A DNA stretch of 8,548 nt from Chloroflexota bacterium (GTDB lineage: Bacteria; Chloroflexota; Dehalococcoidia; DSTF01; JACRBR01), in NCBI GenBank assembly GCA_021813085.1, contig JAKAMA010000081.1:1-8548 (forward strand). Direction: 5' to 3'. Under the pieces are notes generated by a model. That model saw only the letters and a program-made list of their open reading frames with translations. It ran no database searches and had not been told where the DNA came from. The translations under genes and the position numbers were made by a program. Of this stretch, positions 1 to 5,979 are shown piece by piece. The number at the start of each line of letters is the position of its first letter. Position 1 is the first letter of the stretch.

Positions 1-368
1 GCGACGTCGCCCGACACGGCGATCATGCGCGTCAGCGCCTCGCGCAAGTCGTCGTCCGTCGCGGTCGACATCCGCATGACGCTCGATACCGTCTGCTCGA
101 GCTGCGGGCGCAACGTGCCGAAGTCGCCGCCGGCGTTCCGTACGGCGACGCCCAGCCGCCCCATGCCCTGCTCGGCCTTCGCCGCTTCCTCGATCGACGC
201 CTTGAAGAACGCGCCGAGCGCGGCAGCGCCGAGCAGCGAGCCCCACTCCTTCGCGAGCCCCTTGATCTTGGCGCCGAATCCCTCGGTCGCCTTGTCGGCG
301 CTGGCGAGGTTCGCCTCGTATTGCGTCTTGTCAGCGGTGAGCTTGACCTTGATCTCGCGCTCGGCCAT
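1..368 (-). CDS. Tail tape measure protein, N-terminal part (cut by window edge)
   Basis: This frame starts with ATG at 368, 3 bases after the chaperone stop, with GGGAGG 7 bases upstream, and runs off the window after 122 whole codons. The protein begins MAEREIKVKLTADKTQYEAN, with a strand and then long helices: ADKATEGFGAKIKGLAKEWG, a short hydrophobic patch SLLGAAALGAFF at about 44-55, then KASIEEAAKAEQGMGRLG. The start with I-K-V-K-L-T-A-D followed by helical Ala/Lys/Glu-rich sequence is usual for tape measure proteins, which fix tail length and travel down the tube at infection. Position after the G/T frameshift pair supports this strongly. Total length cannot be seen. Confidence 0.88.
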   Translation of the reverse strand, partial: MAEREIKVKLTADKTQYEANLASADKATEGFGAKIKGLAKEWGSLLGAAALGAFFKASIEEAAKAEQGMGRLGVAVRNAGGDFGTLRPQLEQTVSSVMRMSTATDDDLREALTRMIAVSGDV

Positions 369-371
369 GCG

Positions 372-1021
372 TCAGCCTCCCGTGAACGCAGGCTGTGCCA
401 GCGCCCGCGTCTCCGCGCGCGCCGACTCCAGCTCCTCGCCGCCCGTCGCCAGCGTCACGGCCGCCGCCACCTGCAACCGCTGCCGCGCGAGGTGCGTGCC
501 CATCAGCACGTACTCCGCCCAGAAGCGCCGGTACGGGATCGCCCCGTCCGACGTGCCCCACAACTGGGGCGCGTGATAGAGCCCCGGCGCGGCATGGCGC
601 AGTTGGGCCGCAGCCCAGACCAGCGGAATCGGTGGCGCATCGGCGGTGCCCCCCTGCTGGGCTAGGAGTTGCTCGAAGGCAACGTCTCGCTCGTCGCGGG
701 ATCCTCCGGCCGCGACGACGAGCGCAGGGACGCGAAAAAACTGTCCATCACCACCCGGTGCAGGGCCGGGGGCGCCGCACAGATCAGCGCCACCGGGTCC
801 CCACGCCACCAGAAGGACGGCCGCCACGGGAACGCCAGCCGCAACAGACGCCGGCGCGCGCGCAGCACCTGCGCCGCCGACGCGCCCGCACAGGCCGCCT
901 CGTAGGCGATCACCTGCTCGACCGAGACGGGACGGGCCGTATAGGTCCGGCCGCCCGCCGCAAACGCCCACGGCTCCGCCGCGGCCCGGAGCGCGTCCAG
1001 ATCCAGCGTCGGCGTCGGCAT
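372..1021 (-). CDS. Tail assembly chaperone, -1 frameshift product (lambda gpG-T role)
   Basis: This joined product has 216 residues: 96 from the G frame (1021-734), then 120 in the -1 frame (734-372, with TGA at 374-372). The ribosome would slip at T TTT TTC (740-734), changing SFF-ASLRSSS into SFF-RVPALVVAAG. The -1 frame is open from 971 to 372 and has no start suited to separate translation after the G stop. Its residues look like real protein: DVAFEQLLAQQ, then PLVWAAAQLRHAAPGLYHAPQLWG, then RRFWAEYVLMGTHLARQRLQVAAAV. In lambda the T part recruits the tail tube subunit while the G part binds the tape measure. The coordinates span both frames and cannot be translated as one frame. Confidence 0.85.
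662..1021 (-). CDS. Tail assembly chaperone, unshifted product (lambda gpG role)
   Basis: This is a 119-residue protein. ATG at 1021 shares its A with the tail tube stop (TGATG); no Shine-Dalgarno sequence is present, so initiation is probably by coupling. The start fits both the overlap and the N-terminus MPTPTLDLDALRAAAEPWAF. The body is helical with PVSVEQVIAYEAACAG and then ARRRLLRLAFPWRPSFWW. In lambda, gpG and gpG-T coat the tape measure protein while the tube polymerises and are absent from the virion. Position between tail tube and tape measure, small size and the frameshift arrangement support the same role here. Frame zero continues 23 codons beyond the slippery site and stops at TAG 664-662. 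Confidence 0.85.
   Translation of the reverse strand: MPTPTLDLDALRAAAEPWAFAAGGRTYTARPVSVEQVIAYEAACAGASAAQVLRARRRLLRLAFPWRPSFWWRGDPVALICAAPPALHRVVMDSFFASLRSSSRPEDPATSETLPSSNS
688..724 (-). promoter_or_regulatory. Stem-loop downstream of the slippery site, probable frameshift stimulator
   Basis: Nine bases after the heptamer, the mRNA can form a stem of 12 base pairs with one 3-base bulge: left arm 724-710 (CGCTCG, bulge TCG, TCGCGG) with right arm 699-688 (CCGCGACGAGCG). The loop is 10 bases (709-700) and contains GGAGGAT, which could contact ribosomal RNA or join a pseudoknot. Spacing and GC content fit a stimulatory element that pauses the ribosome over the slippery site. Confidence 0.7.
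734..740 (-). promoter_or_regulatory. Slippery heptamer T TTT TTC for -1 ribosomal frameshifting
   Basis: On the minus strand the sequence AGT TTT TTC GCG is read in frame zero as Ser-Phe-Phe-Ala. TTTTTTC fits the X XXY YYZ pattern in the correct register, so both tRNAs can re-pair after a one-base backward slip. It lies inside the region where the G and T frames overlap, and it is the only run of six T on the coding strand that I noticed in the window. Confidence 0.85.
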
Positions 1022-2046
1022 CAGTCGAACGTCACGGTCATGAAGTCGTTCGCGATCGGCGTGGTCGCATACGGCACCAGTTCCAGGTCGACCGTCGCAA
1101 TGCCGTTGTTGTTTGACGGCTTGGCCGAGCGCACCTGCACCTGCGGGAAGTCGAGCTTCCACTTGTTGTACTGCGTCGAGCCCACGACGATCGAGGACGC
1201 GAACGCCGTCGCGTTGGCCTCCAGCTGGTACGGGTCGAAGCCGCTCGAGGTGTGGTAGGGCGAGCCGACGAACGCCGACTGCTCCAGCGTCACCGTGAAC
1301 ACCGGGTCATAGCCCGCCGGGTAAAAGCCCTGATGCGCGGCGGACGACGTGAGGTTGACCCGCTCCGTGCTCAGGTTCCGCCCCAGCTGGAACCCGAACT
1401 TCAGCACCTCCGCCGTGAGGAACGACCCGAGCACGAAGGTGATCGCCGACGCGATCGGCGGATCAGTGGTGAGCGCGGGATACGTGATCGACACGAGCGA
1501 GGCGTCGGTCGGGATCGCGCCGATGGCCGACAGGTCGAACGTGTGTGTCGGGGCGACCGGACCATCCGCCGTCATCGACCAGTTGCACAGCCCGCCCGTG
1601 AACGTCCACGACTCGCGCCGCGCGTAGAGCGTGCCGGAGGCGCTGGAGTAGGTCGCCGGGACTTCCGGCGTGTAGACCCACTTTTCCGAGCCAATGGTCG
1701 TGGTGACGGCGCCGGAAAACCCGGCGATGCGCATGAGGGTGTGACAGCTCGGCGTCACGGTGGCGGAGTACGCCGCGCCCGCGCCCTTGAACTGGTGCGG
1801 GATCGGCATCGTCAGCGCACGGCCCGATTTGGCCAGCCGCTTGCGCGGGCCGATGTTGCCGGGGTTGAGTCCGGCGTTGCCATCGCCCTTGTAGACGAGC
1901 GTGGCCGGGGCGCCCAGCGCGAAACGATCCGTGAGGTGCATGAGCACCCCGTCGGTCGACGCGGACTGGGCAACGCTGGTGCCGTAGGTGGTCTCGACCT
2001 TGAGGAGGAGGCCCCCCACTTCGACGGTTTTGGCGGGAGCGCCCAT
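1021..2046 (-). CDS. Major tail tube protein
   Basis: This is a 341-residue protein whose copies would stack as rings around the tape measure to make the tail tube. The N-terminus GGLLLKVETTYGTSVAQSAS matches the opening seen in many phage tail tube proteins (a hydrophobic strand, then E-x-T-Y-G-T). It is followed by PIPHQFKGAGAAYS near 81-94, CHTLMRIAGFSGAV near 101-114, and an alternating-strand region with a G-T-L-Y-A-R-R-E turn near 138-145. Much of the rest is Ser/Thr-rich beta sequence, as expected. It is longer than lambda gpV (about 246). It has GAGGAG 8 bases before ATG 2046, one of the best ribosome binding sites in the window, in keeping with high expression. Its stop forms TGATG with the chaperone gene, whose presence directly downstream supports the call. 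Confidence 0.85.
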   Translation of the reverse strand: MGAPAKTVEVGGLLLKVETTYGTSVAQSASTDGVLMHLTDRFALGAPATLVYKGDGNAGLNPGNIGPRKRLAKSGRALTMPIPHQFKGAGAAYSATVTPSCHTLMRIAGFSGAVTTTIGSEKWVYTPEVPATYSSASGTLYARRESWTFTGGLCNWSMTADGPVAPTHTFDLSAIGAIPTDASLVSITYPALTTDPPIASAITFVLGSFLTAEVLKFGFQLGRNLSTERVNLTSSAAHQGFYPAGYDPVFTVTLEQSAFVGSPYHTSSGFDPYQLEANATAFASSIVVGSTQYNKWKLDFPQVQVRSAKPSNNNGIATVDLELVPYATTPIANDFMTVTFD

Positions 2047-2048
2047 CG

Positions 2049-2243
2049 TTAGGTCTCCTCAGGGGGTGCGGGGTCAGGGTCCGCCGTCGGCACCGATGCC
2101 GACGAGGGGGCCGCGGCCCCCGGCGGGGGCGGCGGCTGCCAGCCCTGCTTGGCGATATAGGCGTCCACGGCCGCGCCGCCCTGCGAGACGATCTCCTCGG
2201 GGATGGGCTGCGGGCCGGTCGCTGTCACGAAGTAGATCGGCAT
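2049..2243 (-). CDS. Small proline-rich protein of unknown function
   Basis: This is a 64-residue protein with ATG at 2243, 6 bases after the previous stop, and TAA at 2051-2049. Residues 1-36 look folded (MPIYFVTATGPQPIPEEIVS and then AAVDAYIAKQGW). Residues 37-64 are almost only Pro, Ala, Ser and acidic residues (PPPPPGAAAPSS and on) and should be disordered. Its last codons contain the ribosome binding site of the tail tube gene (GAGGAG), so its translation may help that start. Its coding status is supported by tight spacing and strand agreement rather than by a known family. It could be a small tail-assembly or virion component. Confidence 0.6.
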   Translation of the reverse strand: MPIYFVTATGPQPIPEEIVSQGGAAVDAYIAKQGWQPPPPPGAAAPSSASVPTADPDPAPPEET

Positions 2244-2249
2244 GGGGCG

Positions 2250-2780
2250 TTAGGCGGGAAGGGTGAGCACGTCGCGCACGTCGTAGGTGACCGAGGCGAC
2301 GGCCGTGATGACCCGGTCGTCCAGCTGCTCGAACCACGGTTGCACCGTCACGGCGCCATTCTGCGCGACGCGGAAAATCACGGAGTTGCGCGTGCGGCTG
2401 GCGACGTTGGCCTCGCGCGCCAGCACGCGGAGCGACGCGGCGACGGCGCGGATCACGTAGGCGCCCTCGCGCTTGGCCGCCGCAAAGTCGCTATTGCTGG
2501 TGCCGTACCAGATGCGCGCCGTCACCTGCCCGTCGCCCTGATCCTGCACCACCTGGTTTTCGACGACATCGGAGGTCACGATGTCGACCGACAGCGCGGG
2601 GAGCGTGACGGGCAGGCGCCCGCCCGCACTCCGCGCATTGGTGAACTCGTCGGAAATCGTCGCCACCGTCGGCGCACTGTCCCCCGCTTCGCGCGGGATC
2701 GTCGACGTGAGCAGGGCGTTGACGCCGTAGGTGGCGTGCCCCAGCCAGGCCGTCAGGCACTTGGCGACTTCGAGGATCAC
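2250..2780 (-). CDS. Putative tail terminator / tail completion protein
   Basis: This is a 176-residue protein. The chosen start is GTG at 2780-2778, which overlaps the preceding stop as GTGA; the frame remains open further upstream to 3098, but that part shadows the connector gene and has shadow-like Arg/Gly-rich composition. The N-terminus is helical (VAKCLTAWLGHATYGVNALL). The middle has strands (RLPVTLPALSVDIVTSDVV, then VTARIWYGTSN), then a helix AYVIRAVAASLRVLAREA and final strands (SVIFRVAQNGAVTVQPW, then VITAVASVTYDVRD). This alpha/beta layout and the place just before the tail tube gene suit the tail terminator family (lambda gpU-like), which caps the tube at the head-proximal end. 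I see no diagnostic motif, so other tail completion proteins are possible. Confidence 0.65.
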   Translation of the reverse strand: MILEVAKCLTAWLGHATYGVNALLTSTIPREAGDSAPTVATISDEFTNARSAGGRLPVTLPALSVDIVTSDVVENQVVQDQGDGQVTARIWYGTSNSDFAAAKREGAYVIRAVAASLRVLAREANVASRTRNSVIFRVAQNGAVTVQPWFEQLDDRVITAVASVTYDVRDVLTLPA

Positions 2781-3088
2781 TGCGCGATCACGATCAGGCG
2801 CTTGGCCCGACCGTCCTCCAGCAGGTGAATGTCCTTGACGACGTAGGCCGTCGTCGTGGCATCGTCTTCCGTGACCGTCACCACGTCCTCGAACGTGGTG
2901 CGGTCGAGATGCGTCGCCGGCAGGACGAGCGCCGTGACCGCCTTGAGGCGCGTGAGCCCCGCGGCGTCCGGCACTTCCACGTCGAGCTGGCGCCGGGGCC
3001 CGCGCGACGACTGGCCGTGGCTGTTCACCACGTCCACCGCGCCCGGGGCATCGGCGCACATCCAGACCACGTCGTCGGCGATCGTCAT
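2777..3088 (-). CDS. Putative head closure / head-tail connector protein
   Basis: This is a 103-residue protein starting with ATG at 3088. No clear ribosome binding site precedes it, and the hairpin at 3109-3131 lies just upstream, which suggests modest expression. The sequence is beta-rich: QLDVEVPDAAGL, LKAVTALVLPATHL, FEDVVTVTEDDATTTAYVVK and a terminal DIHLLEDGRAKRLIVIAQ. The end pattern, a strand with Y-V-V-K-D followed by a turn and a final strand, resembles small beta-barrel joining proteins of the lambda gpFII type that sit between portal complex and tail. Position after the capsid genes and before the tail genes agrees. The identity is tentative. Its TGA stop overlaps the next gene's GTG in a GTGA junction, so the two are translationally coupled and may act at the same interface. 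Confidence 0.65.
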   Translation of the reverse strand: MTIADDVVWMCADAPGAVDVVNSHGQSSRGPRRQLDVEVPDAAGLTRLKAVTALVLPATHLDRTTFEDVVTVTEDDATTTAYVVKDIHLLEDGRAKRLIVIAQ

Positions 3089-3108
3089 GAGACGTCACGC
3101 AGCGAGCG

Positions 3109-3131
3109 CCGGGCGGCGCGGAGCCGCCCGG
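3109..3131 (-). repeat. GC-rich hairpin between the capsid block and the connector genes
   Basis: CCGGGCGGC (3109-3117) and GCCGCCCGG (3123-3131) form a perfect 9-base-pair stem with a 5-base loop. It lies in the 56-base gap after the probable decoration gene stop. No T-tract follows on the minus strand, so it is not a standard intrinsic terminator. It could lower downstream expression, protect the upstream mRNA end, or be a partial terminator. Confidence 0.6.
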
Positions 3132-3144
3132 ACGCTCTCACGCG

Positions 3145-3630
3145 TTAGTCGGTGATGGCGGCCGGCGGGGTCGCCTGCGCGTAGCGGGCGCCCGACAGCA
3201 CATAGAGCACCGTCACGGTCGCGGCCGTGGCGTTGCCGGTCCCGACGCGGATGCAGTCGAAGCCGTTCGACGTGTCCAGCTCCGCCGCGTCGACTTCGAT
3301 CACGTACATCAGGTTCTTGGAGTCGGTCGCGTTGGTCGTGAACGTGTCCGATGTGACGGCCGTCTCGACCAGCGTGTCGCTCGCGCCGGTGTCGGTGTTC
3401 GCCCACACGGTCGAGAAGCTGAGCGCCTTCTCGCCCGTTCCGGCGACCGCCGTCGCCTGCTTGAGGGTGATGGCCGAGCCGGTCACCAACGTCGCGTTCT
3501 TGACGAGGATCACGGCGGTGAAATGCTGGTAGTGCTTGAGGGACACGTAGTCCGGCGTGGACGACGACGGCACGACCGGGTCGAGCCCGGTCACGAGCTT
3601 CGCCGAGTCCACCAGTCGCTTGGCGATCAT
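3145..3630 (-). CDS. Small beta-rich virion protein, candidate capsid decoration/head protein
   Basis: This is a 161-residue protein directly after the capsid gene (27-base gap), starting with ATG at 3630 behind AGGAG 7 bases upstream and ending in TAA. After a short N-terminus with SAKLVTGLDPVVPSS, the sequence is rich in Thr, Ala and Val with alternating strands (HFTAVILVKNATLVTGSAIT, then LSFSTVWANTDTGAS, LMYVIEVDAAELD and TVTVLYVLSGARY). It has no signal peptide or membrane segment and no catalytic motif that I recognise. A beta-rich protein just after the capsid gene, with its own good ribosome binding site, fits an abundant head protein such as a decoration or stabilising protein (the lambda gpD role), but no sequence similarity to gpD is apparent. 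The presence of a virion gene is secure; the role is an inference from position. Confidence 0.75.
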   Translation of the reverse strand: MIAKRLVDSAKLVTGLDPVVPSSSTPDYVSLKHYQHFTAVILVKNATLVTGSAITLKQATAVAGTGEKALSFSTVWANTDTGASDTLVETAVTSDTFTTNATDSKNLMYVIEVDAAELDTSNGFDCIRVGTGNATAATVTVLYVLSGARYAQATPPAAITD

Positions 3631-3657
3631 GGGGTTCTCCTCGAAAGGTCAGGCGCG

Positions 3658-5979
3658 TTAGGCGCGGGTAGCGAGCGTGACGAACGTCGACTGCGTGGCG
3701 GTGCCCTTGAACGGCGTGAGTGCCGACGCCAGCCACGGCTGGCCGTCCACTTCGTAGATGAAGCGGAAGCACTGCTCGGCGTACAGGAACCGGACGTGCA
3801 TGGAGAGCTGCGCGTCGATGCCCGCGCGCGTGCCGGACAGGTAGCCCGACATGTCGGCGAGGATCAGGTCACCCACGGTGCCTAACGTGGCGCAGAACTC
3901 GCACGCGATGAGCGGGCGCCCCTTGAGGGTGCGACGCTCGGGATCGAACACCTTGTTCGCGTAGCCGCCGACGTTCTCCGTCCCGGCGACGTTCTGCACG
4001 ACCGTGGAGAGCGTGTCGAGCTGCGGCTCGATGTCGACGTTGTGCAGCCACACCGCGTTGGCGCGGGCGTTCGGGTGCAGCCGCGCCCACATCTTCGAGA
4101 TGTTTTCCTGCTTGATCGTGGCCGCCGCCTGCGAGGTCTCCTTCGCCACGCTCACGACGCAGCTCGACGACAGGATGCCCTTCGGCTTGCCGACGCCATC
4201 CCCGTTGATGATCGCGTCGCCCGTCATGAAGTTGATTTCCGACGCGGCGGCGTTGCTCACGTACTGCTCGAGCGCAGGCCCCGCGTTGCGGAGCAGCTTG
4301 TCGGTCACGTAGACCGCCACCGCCATCTGCTGCGGCTCGATGCGCACCTGCCGGAACGTCGGCGCGCTCGTGGTGATCGACCCCGCCTCGGCGATCCAGT
4401 AGCCGCGCACACCGCCCCAGCGCGAGCCGGTCGCCCGCGAGGTCTCGGCGTTCGCGTTGAAGGTCAGCGACTCGCCGGTGACCGGGTAGTTGTCCGTCAT
4501 CCCGAGCAGCGAGTGCGGGCTGGTGCTCAGCTTGTCCCAGATCGTCTGGGCGAACTGCGGGGCGACGAGGAAGCCACCCTCGGCGGGCGTGCCCTGCGAC
4601 ATGCCCGACGCGGCCGCAAGCGGCGCGAGGCGCGGGTCGACGTTCACCTGCCCGGGCACCGCGGCGCCCTGCACGGAGGTGAGGAACTCGCCGAACGAGC
4701 CGAACGGGCGCTGCGTCGCGCGGTCGGTGCCGACGCGGACGTGCGCCGCCCCGGTGCCGCTCGTGTGACTCACGGTCGGGGTGATGACGGTGGCCTCGGC
4801 CCCGGCACGGTACTCCGCAAGGAGTTCGCGCTGGACGGTGGCGACCGGCTTGCCGCTCTCGATCGCGGCATCCAGCCACGCAAGATCGCGGTTGTGCTCG
4901 CGCGCAAGGGCACGCAACTCCTTGTCCCGGGTGTCGGGTGCGGCCTGCGTGGCCGCCTGCGTCTGGTCAGACACGGGTGCACTCCTGGCCACAGGGGCCG
5001 GTGTGGTGGAAACGGCCGGCGCGTCGCGCGTCGGCTCCTGCGGATGCAGGGTGAGGACGGCGCCAACCGTGGCGGCCGTGGTGGTGCTGATCGGGCTGGG
5101 AATCGCGAGCGCCACGGGCAGGGGCTCGGTCTCGGCGCGCGTGGCCATGCGGCCCCCGCTCGCGCCCGTGAGGCCGGCCAACAGGTCGTCGAACGTCGCA
5201 ACGCGGTCGATCAGCCCGGCGCCGAACGCGGGACGCGCGTTGAGCACGGAGCCCGCGCCGTAGCCCGCTTGCACCTGCGCGGGCGTGACGCCCCGGTGCG
5301 CGGCCACGGCGCCGACAAACTGCTGGTAGTAGTCGTCGATCCGGGCTTGGATGTTCGCCCGGTCGGTCGCCGACAGCGGCGCGAAGGGCGCTCCTTCCGC
5401 CTTGTTCGCCCCCGCCTTGATGATCGACACATGCACGCCCGCGTTTTCGAGCATCCGCGACACGTCGGCGTGGATCGTGTAGACGCCGATCGAGCCCACC
5501 TGCGCCGAGGGGGCCGCGACGATCTCATGGGCCGCGCTGCCTAACCAGTAGGCGGCGCTCGCCATCAGGCCGCCCGTGTAGGCAACGATGCGCTTCTGGC
5601 TGCGCCCCGCGGCGATGCGCGCGGCCAACTCCGGCGTGCCGTACACCAGCCCGCCGGGCGAGTCGATGTTGAGCAGGATGGTGCCGACACGCGGGTCGGA
5701 CAGGTGCGCGTCGAACTCGGCGGCGATCCGCTCCACCGTCGTGTCGACGTAATCCGCCTGCGACTGCGGGCCGATCACGCCGCCAATGCTGATGACGCCG
5801 ACGCCGGTGGCGCCGGGCAGGGCGGGCGGGGCAGAGCGCCCCAATCGGGCGGCGCGTTCGTCGGCCGTCAGCGGCACGCCGCTCGCCTCGAACTCCGCCA
5901 GGTCCTGCAGGGCCGCCGCAAACTCCGGCGTCACCGCCAGCGGCACGCCGTTGAGTTGCGTGTAGGTCGGGGTGCGCAT
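3658..5979 (-). CDS. S49 prohead protease fused to HK97-fold major capsid protein
   Basis: This is one uninterrupted 773-residue frame with two phage head functions. Residues about 58-270 are an S49 (SppA/lambda gpC-type) protease: GVGVISIGGVIGP, then NIDSPGG at 104-110, then GGLMASAAYWLG with probable nucleophile Ser141, GSIGVY at 162-167, and AGANKAEG with probable general base Lys193. Residues about 275-460 are a low-complexity Ala/Pro/Thr linker plus a charged helical stretch near 350-395, comparable to a delta/scaffold domain. Residues about 460-773 are the capsid: GGFLVAPQFAQTIW, TDNYPVTG, the YWIAEAGSI region, and NGDGVGKPKGIL at 592-603. ATG at 5979 overlaps the portal stop (TGATG) and has GGAGG 9 bases upstream. 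The frame stays open a further 421 codons into the portal gene, but that is a shadow. The protease would cleave the linker during head maturation. Separate genes are more usual. Confidence 0.93.
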   Translation of the reverse strand: MRTPTYTQLNGVPLAVTPEFAAALQDLAEFEASGVPLTADERAARLGRSAPPALPGATGVGVISIGGVIGPQSQADYVDTTVERIAAEFDAHLSDPRVGTILLNIDSPGGLVYGTPELAARIAAGRSQKRIVAYTGGLMASAAYWLGSAAHEIVAAPSAQVGSIGVYTIHADVSRMLENAGVHVSIIKAGANKAEGAPFAPLSATDRANIQARIDDYYQQFVGAVAAHRGVTPAQVQAGYGAGSVLNARPAFGAGLIDRVATFDDLLAGLTGASGGRMATRAETEPLPVALAIPSPISTTTAATVGAVLTLHPQEPTRDAPAVSTTPAPVARSAPVSDQTQAATQAAPDTRDKELRALAREHNRDLAWLDAAIESGKPVATVQRELLAEYRAGAEATVITPTVSHTSGTGAAHVRVGTDRATQRPFGSFGEFLTSVQGAAVPGQVNVDPRLAPLAAASGMSQGTPAEGGFLVAPQFAQTIWDKLSTSPHSLLGMTDNYPVTGESLTFNANAETSRATGSRWGGVRGYWIAEAGSITTSAPTFRQVRIEPQQMAVAVYVTDKLLRNAGPALEQYVSNAAASEINFMTGDAIINGDGVGKPKGILSSSCVVSVAKETSQAAATIKQENISKMWARLHPNARANAVWLHNVDIEPQLDTLSTVVQNVAGTENVGGYANKVFDPERRTLKGRPLIACEFCATLGTVGDLILADMSGYLSGTRAGIDAQLSMHVRFLYAEQCFRFIYEVDGQPWLASALTPFKGTATQSTFVTLATRA
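5146..5157 (-). promoter_or_regulatory. Possible internal translation start inside the protease-capsid gene
   Basis: An in-frame ATG at 5148-5146 (residue 278) falls exactly at the end of the protease domain. It is preceded by GCGGGGG, with its G-run at 5157-5153, 4 bases upstream. Starting here would give a 496-residue linker-plus-capsid protein without protease, comparable in logic to the scaffold Nu3 starting inside gene C in lambda. The Shine-Dalgarno match is poor, so this is a suggestion only. Confidence 0.3.

Noticed and set aside
662..1162. Extended 166-residue form of the chaperone starting at 1162
   Set aside because: The extension overlaps the end of the tail tube gene and has shadow-like composition; ATG at 1021 forms a TGATG overlap with the tail tube stop.
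25..1258. Plus-strand frames over the chaperone and tape measure region
   Set aside because: They are Ser/Arg/Pro-rich shadows of the minus-strand genes; the minus strand has coupled starts, ribosome binding sites and the frameshift signal.
3109..3131. The GC hairpin as a standard intrinsic terminator
   Set aside because: No T-tract follows on the transcribed strand, so it is recorded only as a hairpin.
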